Shown: positions 1-7,410, counted from the stretch's first letter. The stretch: 64,000 nt of DNA from [Bacteroides] pectinophilus (GCA_025146925.1 CP102260.1:1565001-1629000), one strand, 5' to 3'. The notes: a model not told the origin generated them from the letters alone. Made by a program: numbers and translations.

Positions 1-600
1 GAAGATATAGAATATATTACAGAAAAGCTTAAAAAGAAGCTTACCCCCGGGCGCTTCACACATACTATGGGGGTGGCATACACAGCTGCATGCATGGCAA
101 TGCGTTTTGGTGAAGACATGGAGAAGGCCTATATTGCAGGACTTCTGCATGATTGTGCCAAATGCATATCTGATGAAGAGAAAATCAAAAAATGTGAACA
201 GAATGGCATCGAAATCAGCCCAAGTGAATATGCCAATCCGTCACTTCTGCATGCCAAACTTGGTGCATGGTACGCATGGAACAAATACGACATACATGAT
301 GAACAGATATGCAGTGCAATAAGGTACCATACTACAGGAAGACCGGCAATGACCAAACTTGAAAAAATCATTTTCGTTGCCGATTATATTGAACCTAACC
401 GCAATAAAGCCCCTGATCTTGACAGAATACGCAATGTATGCTTTGAAAATCTTGATATGGGTGTTATGACTATCGCAGAAGCAACACTTAAGTACATTGA
501 GAATTCCGGTGAAGCAATTGACAACATGACAGCAGATACATTTGAATATTACAGTAAGGCCGTTAATGGCAATATTGCCGGCACAGCCGATCAACAGTGA
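1..600 (+). CDS. yqeK: YqeK-type HD-domain diadenosine tetraphosphate hydrolase, 5' end outside window
   Basis: An HD-superfamily phosphohydrolase of the YqeK family, whose members split Ap4A symmetrically into two ADP. The frame is open from base 1 (the first codons read EDIEYITEKLKKKL), so the gene begins upstream; 199 residues are visible. The family histidine is seen in RFTHTMGVAYTA and the metal-binding HD pair in GLLHDCAK, with a later HTTG segment and a DYIEPNR motif typical of the family. It lies 9 bases before rsfS, the usual nadD-yqeK-rsfS order of Firmicutes, so nadD is probably just upstream. The ATG at 67 is internal to the HD domain and is not the true start. Confidence 0.9.
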   Translation, partial: EDIEYITEKLKKKLTPGRFTHTMGVAYTAACMAMRFGEDMEKAYIAGLLHDCAKCISDEEKIKKCEQNGIEISPSEYANPSLLHAKLGAWYAWNKYDIHDEQICSAIRYHTTGRPAMTKLEKIIFVADYIEPNRNKAPDLDRIRNVCFENLDMGVMTIAEATLKYIENSGEAIDNMTADTFEYYSKAVNGNIAGTADQQ

Positions 601-609
601 GGTGACAAC

Positions 610-966
610 ATGGCAGAGAATAATTCAAGGGAAATGGCACGAATCGCAATCGAAGCACTGAGAGACAAAAAGGGTGAAGATATCCGTGTTATTGATATCA
701 GCAAAGTAAGCGTAATCGCTGACTATTTTATTATCGTAAGCGGCAATAACCCTAATCAGGTTCAGGCTCTCGTAGATAATGTCGATGAAAAACTGGCCGA
801 AGCAGGATATACAACAGATAAGATTGAAGGCTCACAGGGCTCTTCATGGGTTCTTATGGACTACAATGATATTATAATCCATGTATTTTCAAAAGAAGAC
901 CGCCTGTTCTATGATCTTGAAAGAATCTGGAGAGACGGAACAGCAATAGACGCTGATGAAATCTGA
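610..966 (+). CDS. rsfS: Ribosomal silencing factor RsfS
   Basis: RsfS (YbeB/DUF143), 118 residues, the normal length. The family binds ribosomal protein L14 on the large subunit and blocks subunit joining when nutrients are scarce. Recognised by the pattern KGEDIRVIDISKVSVIADYF near the N-terminus, the central NPNQVQALVDN and the GSSWVLMDYNDIIIHVF segment. A GGTGA ribosome binding site lies in the overlap with the end of yqeK, and the pair probably forms one transcript that ends at the hairpin at 1001-1038. Confidence 0.95.
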   Translation: MAENNSREMARIAIEALRDKKGEDIRVIDISKVSVIADYFIIVSGNNPNQVQALVDNVDEKLAEAGYTTDKIEGSQGSSWVLMDYNDIIIHVFSKEDRLFYDLERIWRDGTAIDADEI

Positions 967-1000
967 TAAACATCTGCGGTAATTCCAATACATTAAAATC

Positions 1001-1038
1001 AAAGGCAGACTAGTGAAACTACTCACTGGCCTGCCTTT
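1001..1038. terminator. Bidirectional terminator between rsfS and lexA
   Basis: Inverted repeat with outer arms AAAGGCAG and CTGCCTTT and inner arms AGTGA and TCACT, lying between two convergent genes. The outer A-T pairs give a T-run on either strand (TTTTA on plus, TTT on minus). Confidence 0.75.
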
Positions 1039-1055
1039 TACGCATTCTTATAAAA

Positions 1056-1676
1056 TTATGAGATATGGAGCCTTATAAGTCCTATAACCTTGCCAACAAT
1101 CTCAACATTGTCTACGATAATCGGATCCATAAAGTCATTCTCCGGCTGAAGTCTGTAGTGACCGTCTTCCTTATAAAACCTCTTAACTGTAGCCGAATCA
1201 TCAACCAGAGCAACAATTACCTCACCATTATCTGCTGTCTGCTGGCGTCTTACTATAATCATGTCTCCGTCATATATTCCCATATTAATCATGCTGTCAC
1301 CCTTCACATTGAGCATAAACGTCTCACTATTATTAAGGAATTCAGCAGGGATAGGAAAGTAGTTCGTAATATTCTCAACAGCAAGAATAGGCTGCCCTGC
1401 AGCAACCTGTCCTATCAAAGGAACATTAACAACCTCACGCCTTGTAAGATTAAAGTTATCATCAATAATCTCAATAGCACGTGGCTTAGTAGGATCTCTT
1501 CTTATGTAACCATTCTTCTCCAACGTCTCAAGATGTGCATGCACGGATGATGTCGACTTGAGATGTACTGCCTCACATATATCCCTCACCGAAGGTGGAT
1601 ACCCCTTGTTGACTATCTGATTCTTAATATATTCAAGAATCTCTGACTGCTTCGCTGTAATTCTGCCGTAAGCCAT
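1056..1676 (-). CDS. lexA: LexA repressor, SOS regulator
   Basis: Transcriptional repressor of the SOS response, 206 residues. An N-terminal winged-helix DNA-binding domain (residues about 1-65, with YPPSVRDICEA and the recognition segment STSSVHAHLETLEK) is followed by an S24 autoprotease domain. The self-cleavage Ala-Gly is in QVAAGQP (A93-G94), and the Ser-Lys dyad is S128 in GDSM and K165 in ATVKRF, 37 residues apart as in E. coli LexA. The start is the ATG at 1676 (MAYGRIT) because GGAGG lies nine bases upstream; the ATG at 1697 contains that site. It is divergent from a yneA-like gene with LexA boxes between them, so it is probably autoregulated. Confidence 0.95.
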   Translation of the reverse strand: MAYGRITAKQSEILEYIKNQIVNKGYPPSVRDICEAVHLKSTSSVHAHLETLEKNGYIRRDPTKPRAIEIIDDNFNLTRREVVNVPLIGQVAAGQPILAVENITNYFPIPAEFLNNSETFMLNVKGDSMINMGIYDGDMIIVRRQQTADNGEVIVALVDDSATVKRFYKEDGHYRLQPENDFMDPIIVDNVEIVGKVIGLIRLHIS

Positions 1677-1755
1677 ATGTATGAACCTCCACTTCACTTA
1701 TAAATTAATCTCGAATTGACTGTCTGCAAATAATGCATATAAAACTTCTGAATAT

Positions 1756-1784
1756 ATAATAACATAAATAAATAAATTACGCAA
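1756..1784 (-). promoter_or_regulatory. Predicted lexA promoter
   Basis: On the minus strand, TTGCGT (1779-1784), a 17-base spacer and TATTAT (1756-1761) lie upstream of lexA. The -10 matches the vegetative consensus at five of six positions and the -35 at only three, so the call rests on spacing and position. Confidence 0.45.
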
Positions 1785-1794
1785 ACAGATATTC

Positions 1795-1808
1795 AGAAAA
1801 TTTGTTCG
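1795..1808 (-). promoter_or_regulatory. Possible second LexA box, upstream of lexA
   Basis: Read on the minus strand this is CGAACAAATTTTCT, which differs from the Firmicute LexA consensus CGAACRNRYGTTYG at two positions. It lies just upstream of the predicted lexA -35. Weaker than the box at 1832-1845. Confidence 0.35.
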
Positions 1809-1827
1809 GAATTTTTCCGGATATCTG

Positions 1828-1856
1828 TTGACAAACGAATGTTTGAATGTTAATAT
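1828..1856 (+). promoter_or_regulatory. Promoter of the yneA-like gene
   Basis: TTGACA (1828-1833), a 17-base spacer and TAATAT (1851-1856) form a near-consensus vegetative promoter. The LexA box at 1832-1845 covers the end of the -35 and the front of the spacer, so bound LexA would block polymerase. Confidence 0.8.
1832..1845. promoter_or_regulatory. LexA (SOS) operator
   Basis: CAAACGAATGTTTG matches the Gram-positive LexA/DinR consensus CGAACRNRYGTTYG at all but the second position. It lies between divergent lexA and a yneA-like gene, the same arrangement as in Bacillus subtilis, where both are SOS-controlled. Confidence 0.8.
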
Positions 1857-1925
1857 CAATCGTGTAAAGTAAGAACAGCTATTCGATATTATGATTACAT
1901 TTAATATATGTGGAGGGATATACAT

Positions 1926-2342
1926 ATGAATAATTCAGATTACACAGGCAGCAATTCAGAACATACATATTCATTACAGGCTGATTCTATAACAAAGAGC
2001 AGTGCATCCATTCGGATAGAGCAGCGCAGAAGACGTCAGGCATTACGTCGTCGTACCAGCCTGGCAGCTCTTATATGTATTGCTGTCATAATAGCATCCC
2101 TTAGTGCTGTTATCGTTGAAGCTGCCGACAGCAACAGCAGTGCATTAACATCAGACACACGCTACTACACAAGCATAACCATTGAAAAGGATGACACTTT
2201 ATGGAGCATTGCCAGCTTATATGCGCCGGAAGGTGTTGACACAGGCCGCTATGTTAATGATATCCGCCGGGTTAACAATCTTCACAATGATACCATAACA
2301 GCCGGATGCAGCCTTATTATATATTATTATGCCGGTGAATAA
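1926..2342 (+). CDS. YneA-like LysM membrane protein, probable SOS division inhibitor
   Basis: A 138-residue protein with a charged cytoplasmic N-terminus (RIEQRRRRQALRRR), one membrane segment (about residues 44-65, LAALICIAVIIASLSAVIV) and an extracytoplasmic LysM domain near the C-terminus (ITIEKDDTLWSIASLY through IRRVNN), predicted to bind peptidoglycan. Size, topology and position divergent from lexA match YneA, the B. subtilis SOS-induced suppressor of division. Sequence identity to YneA outside the LysM motif is low by eye, so function is inferred mainly from context. The ATG at 1926 is chosen because GGAGGG precedes it by eight bases; the ATG at 1908 would put that site inside the gene. 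Confidence 0.75.
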   Translation: MNNSDYTGSNSEHTYSLQADSITKSSASIRIEQRRRRQALRRRTSLAALICIAVIIASLSAVIVEAADSNSSALTSDTRYYTSITIEKDDTLWSIASLYAPEGVDTGRYVNDIRRVNNLHNDTITAGCSLIIYYYAGE

Positions 2343-2380
2343 CAGCATCTCCTATATACATTCGTACAATGATTATCTGC

Positions 2381-3124
2381 CTATGTGCGTGTATGCTTAT
2401 GTGCAATACGTTCATCCCAGCCATCGAACGTACCGTTCAATATTGCAGTGAATATGCGGTCATGTGTGCCCGGTAAGTCTTTGTTGAGAGACTTTATAAG
2501 ATTCTTGGCATATTCTCTTCTGGTCTCACCATCTGCAGGACACAGGTTTTTAACAACCGGAAGATTATATTTATTCCTGAAGCCTATAACATCAGCTTCA
2601 TTAACATATATCAGCGGTCTTATAAGCGTTAGTCCTGAACGCTCAAGGTACGTTACTGGCGAGAACGTATGGACACGCCCCTCCAGAAGAAGCGACATCA
2701 TGAATGTTTCAATAACATCATCTTTATGATGTGCATACGCTATTTTATTACATCCGAGTTCTGCCGCCTTCTTATTGAAAGCACCTTTTCTGAGCTTTGC
2801 ACACAGTGCGCATGGATTGCTTTCCCTGCGTATATTATAGACGATATCATATATATCAGTATCTATTACAGTATAATTAACATCTAATTCATCACACAGT
2901 CTGCTGATAGGAGAGAAGTCCATTCCTTCTATTCCGGCATTAACCGTGACTGCCTCAATCTCAAAGTTGTTTGGATAGAATCGTCTTAACCCATGAAGCG
3001 CATACAGAAGTGTAAGGCTGTCCTTTCCTCCTGATATTCCGACTGCGATTTTATCTCCGGAGTTTATCATTGAATAATCGTCAACCGCTTTTCGTGTATA
3101 GCTGAGGAGCCGCTGTAATTCCAT
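2381..3124 (-). CDS. TtcA-family tRNA 2-thiocytidine-type ATP pyrophosphatase
   Basis: A 247-residue PP-loop ATPase of the TtcA family, which adenylates tRNA bases before sulfur insertion. The PP-loop is SGGKDS near residue 30. A CxxC pair follows in NPCALCAKLRKG, the HHKDDVIET segment is typical of tRNA thiolases, and a third cysteine in NLCPAD could complete the iron-sulfur ligand set known for TtcA. E. coli TtcA makes 2-thiocytidine-32, but related Firmicute proteins may act at other positions, so no symbol is given. It is convergent with the yneA-like gene and divergent from the helicase; AGG lies upstream of the ATG at 3124. Confidence 0.85.
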   Translation of the reverse strand: MELQRLLSYTRKAVDDYSMINSGDKIAVGISGGKDSLTLLYALHGLRRFYPNNFEIEAVTVNAGIEGMDFSPISRLCDELDVNYTVIDTDIYDIVYNIRRESNPCALCAKLRKGAFNKKAAELGCNKIAYAHHKDDVIETFMMSLLLEGRVHTFSPVTYLERSGLTLIRPLIYVNEADVIGFRNKYNLPVVKNLCPADGETRREYAKNLIKSLNKDLPGTHDRIFTAILNGTFDGWDERIAHKHTRT

Positions 3125-3166
3125 AGTATTTTACCTCTTTCAATATCTGTATAGTCAATAACTATC

Positions 3167-3175
3167 ATTATATCA
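3167..3175 (-). promoter_or_regulatory. Possible extended -10 of the ttcA-like gene
   Basis: On the minus strand TGATATAAT is an extended -10 (TGn plus TATAAT) about 42 bases before the start codon. No good -35 is seen. Confidence 0.35.
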
Positions 3176-3299
3176 GACATCCTGCCAATAACTAGACATA
3201 TCATGATTTTTTTGTTAAAATTTTAAGCACAACAGACGGTTATAGATAACCTGTTTACAAGATTGTTTACGAGTCAATTAACTCAGAATGGAGATTAAC

Positions 3300-4433
3300 A
3301 TGAATTTTAAAGATATGGACCTTGCCGATAACCTTATTACAGCACTTAACGCACAGAATATTAAGCAGCCTACCGATATACAGCAGCAGCTATTTGCCCC
3401 TGTATTAGATAACCGTGATGTCATAGGATGCTCCCAGACCGGTTCCGGCAAGACTCTTGCATACCTTATACCGCTTTTCTGCAAAATTGACGTTGCCGAT
3501 ACACATGTTCAGGCCGTTATAGCCGTTCCTACACAAGAGCTTGGCATCCAGGTTCTCCGACAGATACAGCTCCTTGCCGGGAATGCATCAATGGACATAA
3601 GAGCAATAGCACTTGTAGGTGAAGGCAATATATCGCGGCAGATAGATTCAATCAAGACCAGACCACAGATTATTGTCGGAACTACAGGACGTATATTGAA
3701 GCTTATTCATATGAAGAAGCTGTCTGTCCATAATGTTAAGACACTTATTGTTGATGAAGCAGATAAGATGCTCGCCAAAGATAATATTGACGGACTTACG
3801 CAGCTTCGCAGATCTTTAATGAAGTATACTCAGATAATAATGGTTTCTGCAAGCATGGACAAAAAATCAATCCAGGCAGCTTCAGCTTTTAACTCAGAGC
3901 CTGTAATTCTCAATATTAAGGCCGACAAAGCCATTCCGGGTACAATCAGGCATATGTTTATTATTTCTGACCGCAGAAACCGTATAGAGACATTACGAAG
4001 TGTCATTAACGCATTATCACCTAAAAAAGGAATTATATTTGCCAACACCGCATATGACCTTGAAGAAACTGTTAATAAGCTCGTATATCATCATTATAAG
4101 GCTGATATGCTTTATGGTTCCAATGACAAACTGCAGCGTAAGAAAGCCGTTGAAGAATTCAGAAGCGGAAAGATTAATTTCCTTGTATCAACAGATCTTG
4201 CATCAAGAGGTTTGCAGATAGATGGAATTGATGCAGTCTTTAATCTTAATCTGCCTGAGAATTCTACCGAATATCAGCACCGTGCCGGCCGATGCGGGCG
4301 CAATGGCATGCAGGGTGTGTGTGTATCTGTAATTACGCCTAATGAAGTTGACAAGATCAAAGCTTATCAGAAAGAATTTGGAATAAATATAATTCAGCGC
4401 CGGTTATTTAAAGGAAAACTTGTTGCAAAGTAA
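3300..4433 (+). CDS. Minimal DEAD-box RNA helicase
   Basis: A 377-residue ATP-dependent RNA helicase consisting of the two RecA-like domains with almost no tail. Motifs seen in order are the Q motif (PTDIQQQ), Walker A SQTGSGKT, Ia-like PTQELG, TTGR, DEAD, SAS in place of SAT, IIFANT, STDLASRGLQ and HRAGRCGR. Several positions are unusual for the family: Q for R in PTRELA, S for T in SAT, and Q for D in RGLD. The start at 3300 follows GGAG by six bases; the ATG at 3288 contains that site. Its substrate cannot be told; ribosome assembly or mRNA decay are the usual roles. Confidence 0.9.
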   Translation: MNFKDMDLADNLITALNAQNIKQPTDIQQQLFAPVLDNRDVIGCSQTGSGKTLAYLIPLFCKIDVADTHVQAVIAVPTQELGIQVLRQIQLLAGNASMDIRAIALVGEGNISRQIDSIKTRPQIIVGTTGRILKLIHMKKLSVHNVKTLIVDEADKMLAKDNIDGLTQLRRSLMKYTQIIMVSASMDKKSIQAASAFNSEPVILNIKADKAIPGTIRHMFIISDRRNRIETLRSVINALSPKKGIIFANTAYDLEETVNKLVYHHYKADMLYGSNDKLQRKKAVEEFRSGKINFLVSTDLASRGLQIDGIDAVFNLNLPENSTEYQHRAGRCGRNGMQGVCVSVITPNEVDKIKAYQKEFGINIIQRRLFKGKLVAK

Positions 4434-4451
4434 TGCGCACAGGGATATAAT
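4423..4451 (+). promoter_or_regulatory. Promoter of the tyrosine recombinase gene
   Basis: TTGCAA (4423-4428), a 17-base spacer and a perfect TATAAT (4446-4451). The -35 lies in the last codons of the helicase gene. Transcription would start near 4458, just before the inverted repeat at 4465-4500. Confidence 0.65.
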
Positions 4452-4464
4452 TAATTTATCGTAG

Positions 4465-4500
4465 TCCAACTTCGTTAAACTTGAGTTTAGCGAAGTTGGA
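4465..4500. repeat. 16-bp inverted repeat in the 5' leader of the recombinase gene
   Basis: Arms TCCAACTTCGTTAAAC and GTTTAGCGAAGTTGGA, separated by TTGA, pair over 16 bases with one G-T wobble. No T-run follows on either strand, so it is not a clear terminator. It would form a stable hairpin at the very 5' end of the recombinase mRNA, or act as a DNA palindrome for a protein. Confidence 0.85.
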
Positions 4501-4525
4501 TGTGTAGGAATGGAGATTACTTATT

Positions 4526-5578
4526 ATGGCAGGGACATACAGTGAGCAACAACGCATTAAGTATACTCAGAAACTTAATGATATTATGGATATGTTGCCG
4601 GATTTCACAAGAGATTACTTTTTCAGCCTTGAATATACCAAACAGCCGCGTACTAAGGTCGCTTATGCTATGGATTTACGTGGATTCTTTGAATTCATAA
4701 GAGAACGCAAGTATAATTCTTACGAGAGTCTGAAGCAGATTACACTGGTAGATGCCGAGAACATATCATCAACTGATATAATTGAATATCTCAGACATTC
4801 ACGCCTTTATGTAAAGAACGGACGTGAGGTTACTAATTCGGAACGTGCGGCTAAGCGCAAGTTATCCTCTCTCCGCTCGTTTTACGGATATTATAATAAA
4901 CAGGGATTAATGAAGAAGAATCCGGCATTTCAGGTTGATATGCCCAAGATTCACGATCAGGCAATAACACGGCTTGATGTCAACGAAGTAGCTGAACTTC
5001 TTGATAATGTTGAATCCGGTAACAGGCTCACCAAGAATCAGCTTGCCGCACACGAAGAACTCAAGACGCGCGATCTTGCACTTCTCACTCTTCTTCTCGG
5101 CACCGGCATACGAGTATCCGAATGTGTCGGTCTTGACATTAATGATGTTGATTTTGATAATGACCGTATCAAGGTAGTGCGCAAGGGTGGTGCTGAGAGC
5201 TTTGTCTACTTCGGCGATGAAGTCCGGGAAGCACTGCTTGATTATATGGATGAACGTTCAACACTTCAGCCGGCTGCCGGGCATGAGAATGCATTGTTCA
5301 TATCCCGTAATAACAAGCGCCTGTGTGTACGTTCTGTAGAGAATCTGGTTAAGAAATATGCCATGACAGTAACAACCGTCAAACACATCACTCCTCATAA
5401 GCTGCGCAGCACATACGGAACTAATCTCTATCAGGAAAGTAACGATATATACCTTGTGGCAGATGTCCTCGGTCATAAAGACGTTAATACCACACGTAAG
5501 CATTATGCGGAGATTGTAGATAATAACAGGCGTAAAGCCCGTAATATGGTTCAGCTGCGTGAGAATGGCGACCATTAG
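4526..5578 (+). CDS. Tyrosine recombinase of the XerC/XerD type
   Basis: A 350-residue site-specific recombinase. An N-terminal SAM-like core-binding domain (about residues 25-140) precedes the catalytic domain, in which all active residues are visible: R196 (GTGIRVSE), K220 (VVRKGG), H291 and R294 (HKLR), H317 (LGHKD) and nucleophile Y327. It is longer than XerC/XerD (about 300 residues), with an extra linker near residues 165-180. No integrase neighbours, att repeats or cargo are seen, so it may be the chromosomal dimer resolvase or a stand-alone recombinase. GGAG lies ten bases before the ATG. Confidence 0.9.
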   Translation: MAGTYSEQQRIKYTQKLNDIMDMLPDFTRDYFFSLEYTKQPRTKVAYAMDLRGFFEFIRERKYNSYESLKQITLVDAENISSTDIIEYLRHSRLYVKNGREVTNSERAAKRKLSSLRSFYGYYNKQGLMKKNPAFQVDMPKIHDQAITRLDVNEVAELLDNVESGNRLTKNQLAAHEELKTRDLALLTLLLGTGIRVSECVGLDINDVDFDNDRIKVVRKGGAESFVYFGDEVREALLDYMDERSTLQPAAGHENALFISRNNKRLCVRSVENLVKKYAMTVTTVKHITPHKLRSTYGTNLYQESNDIYLVADVLGHKDVNTTRKHYAEIVDNNRRKARNMVQLRENGDH

Positions 5579-5591
5579 ACTTAATAATAAT

Positions 5592-5665
5592 ATGCCGGGC
5601 TTCCAATGTCTTTTACCCTCCTGTGAGCAGACTCACATGGGCTTAGACCTTAAGAATCCCGGCAT
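5592..5665. terminator. Bidirectional terminator with an unusually long structured interior
   Basis: Outer arms ATGCCGGG (5592-5599) and CCCGGCAT (5658-5665) flank about 58 bases that can form further helices, GTC/GAC, CCC/GGG and a perfect TGTGAG-CAGA-CTCACA hairpin (5622-5637). A T-rich tail follows on plus (ATTATTTATTTAA). It separates convergent genes, so termination is the simplest role. Confidence 0.6.
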
Positions 5666-5684
5666 TATTTATTTAACATATAGC

Positions 5685-6653
5685 CTAATATACTGTCACA
5701 TAGCTGTAATATGCAAGATTAGTGCCAAAATTATCTTTGAGATGATATATCAGGGTATATGTTCCCCTGACAGTAGTATTAACACTTCCCGTAACAGTTA
5801 TATAATCAGTTATGTCATTACCTTCTACATCGACTGCTCGCACACCATTCCACATATTATATGATGAACCGACAGGTATTGAATAATCCTGAACACCCGT
5901 CATATAATCTATCTTTGTCTCTACCGGCTTGATATTAAGAGAAGTGTCTGTAGGGTCATATCCGTTGCTGTTACCGGCAGATTCCTTCTTAGGAAGTGCT
6001 ATCGCTGGCACCTCACCACTCTGTTCATATACAGTAACCTTGGTATCGAGCGCACAGTTCTCAAATATCCATTGTGCATCCGACGATGCAAGATAGATTG
6101 AACCTACTGTTGCAGGATTGCCCAGATTATTATATGCTGTCATATTAAGTGCATTACTGTTCTGGCTGTAATACGGAACCGAATGTATATAGCAGTCGCT
6201 GCTTATTCTGGTTGAATACTGTCCATATCCTCCGCTTGCAAGTGCCCTCCACACATTCTTCTCATATGTCTTATATGTACCGGTCTCAACAGAAGGATTA
6301 ACTGAGCAGCGGAATGTCTTATATGCACTCACTACATCTCCTGCCGCTGTAATCTTATATACCGTGATAAAGTTCTCACTTTTATTAACCGATATCGAAT
6401 ACAATTCATTCTGTGCCACAAATGTAGATGCTTCTGTGGGACTGTCGGACGGCAATGTTACATTGGCATCATTGCTGTTATCCCCTGATTGGTTATTCTG
6501 TGATGACATCATATTGGATATTGCGTCTGAATTGGCAAATGTAAATCCTATTATCACGGCAAGCACTGCCAGAAGAATTATATATAGTTTGAAATTCGTG
6601 TGCAGTATTCCATTTTTAAATCGCTTCCATCGCGAATTAGTTGTATAGTTCAT
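5685..6653 (-). CDS. L,D-transpeptidase-fold (YkuD) membrane protein with lost active site
   Basis: A 322-residue surface protein with one N-terminal membrane anchor (about residues 23-40), an Asn/Ser-rich linker, a YkuD-like domain (about 80-212) and a C-terminal bacterial Ig-like domain ending in TYTLIYHLKDNFG and a beta strand. The YkuD framework is clear (IHSVPYY, LNMTAYNNLGNPA, DAQWIFENC), but the catalytic S-H-G-C-x-R signature reads T-V-G-S-I-Y at residues 182-187: the nucleophilic Cys is Ser and the paired His is Val. Active YkuD enzymes make 3-3 peptidoglycan cross-links; this one probably cannot. Start at 6653 follows AGGAG by four bases; a TTG at 6674 is less likely. It has its own promoter. 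Confidence 0.75.
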   Translation of the reverse strand: MNYTTNSRWKRFKNGILHTNFKLYIILLAVLAVIIGFTFANSDAISNMMSSQNNQSGDNSNDANVTLPSDSPTEASTFVAQNELYSISVNKSENFITVYKITAAGDVVSAYKTFRCSVNPSVETGTYKTYEKNVWRALASGGYGQYSTRISSDCYIHSVPYYSQNSNALNMTAYNNLGNPATVGSIYLASSDAQWIFENCALDTKVTVYEQSGEVPAIALPKKESAGNSNGYDPTDTSLNIKPVETKIDYMTGVQDYSIPVGSSYNMWNGVRAVDVEGNDITDYITVTGSVNTTVRGTYTLIYHLKDNFGTNLAYYSYVTVY

Positions 6654-6673
6654 AAAACTCCTGTTTTTAGACA

Positions 6674-6722
6674 AAATTTAAGCTATTTCACAAATCAATA
6701 TAATGCAAAATAGCTCAAATTT
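6674..6722. repeat. 15-bp inverted repeat spanning a promoter
   Basis: Arms AAATTTAAGCTATTT (6674-6688) and AAATAGCTCAAATTT (6708-6722) match at 14 of 15 positions around a 19-base centre. The centre contains the -10 of the downstream gene and the right arm abuts its -35, suggesting an operator. Confidence 0.75.
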
Positions 6723-6725
6723 CAA
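6697..6725 (-). promoter_or_regulatory. Promoter of the YkuD-fold gene
   Basis: On the minus strand TTGAAA (6720-6725), a 17-base spacer and TATATT (6697-6702), each one mismatch from consensus. It lies inside the inverted repeat at 6674-6722. Confidence 0.7.
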
Positions 6726-6783
6726 GTGTTTTCACCGTTTATTCATTATAATTTAAGGATATCATCCAAAACAGCACCAATAA

Positions 6784-7410
6784 TTAAAAATTCTTCTCGC
6801 GTAAAGCAATAAAATCCTTGATCAGTTCAATTGAACCCTCAACTCCAAGCTTACCGCTGTCAAGGCAGAGATCGTAACTCTTTGCATCGCCCCACTTCTT
6901 ACTTGAATAATAATTATAATAACTTGCCCTGCGCTTATCTTCTTTCTGGATCATATCAGATGCCTTAGACTCATTCAGCTGATACTTCGTCATGATTCTC
7001 TTAACTCTCTTGTCCATATCTGCCTTGATATATATAGACATAGCATATGGATTATCTTCAAGCGCATAATCTGCACAACGACCAATAATAACACAGGATT
7101 CACGCTCTGCAAGTTTCTTGATTGCATCAAACTGTGCCAAAAATACCTTGTGATTAATAGGCATATCCGAATATGATGAAGTATATCCAAGCGAATATGT
7201 ATCCATTACAAGTGAATACAGAAAACTGTTTGTTGGTTTTTCATCATGATTCTCAAATAATTCCTTGCAAAGTCCGCTCTCCTTAGCTGCAACAGCCAGA
7301 AGTTCCTTATCATAGCACCTGATTCCAAGTTCCTTGGCCAGCTTCTCACCAATCTCTTTACCGCCGCTGCCAAATTGTCTGCCAATTGTTATTACTGTTT
7401 TACTATTCAT
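6784..7410 (-). CDS. Cytidylate-kinase-like P-loop protein
   Basis: A 208-residue P-loop NTPase of the cytidylate-kinase-like family common in clostridia. The nucleotide site is unusual, GRQFGSGGKEIGEKLA at residues 10-25, and it is followed by CYDKELL, an IIGRCADYAL segment and a basic KEDKRRASYYNYYSSKKWGD region resembling the lid and the phosphate-binding tyrosine motif of this family. It is not the housekeeping cmk by sequence, and its substrate is unknown. AAGGAGG lies before the ATG at 7410. An extended -10 and two direct repeats upstream suggest separate control from the aroB-lspA-rluD genes ahead of it. Confidence 0.8.
   Translation of the reverse strand: MNSKTVITIGRQFGSGGKEIGEKLAKELGIRCYDKELLAVAAKESGLCKELFENHDEKPTNSFLYSLVMDTYSLGYTSSYSDMPINHKVFLAQFDAIKKLAERESCVIIGRCADYALEDNPYAMSIYIKADMDKRVKRIMTKYQLNESKASDMIQKEDKRRASYYNYYSSKKWGDAKSYDLCLDSGKLGVEGSIELIKDFIALREKNF

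Noticed and set aside
1065-1550. 161-codon open frame on plus inside lexA
   Set aside because: Antisense to a clear LexA coding sequence with no ribosome binding site or family similarity.
3271-3284. GAGTCAATTAACTC near-palindrome before the helicase gene
   Set aside because: Short and AT-rich, with mismatches at the centre; no clear promoter to relate it to.
4526-5578. Integrase of an integrative element
   Set aside because: No tRNA target, direct repeats, excisionase or cargo; flanking genes look ancestral.
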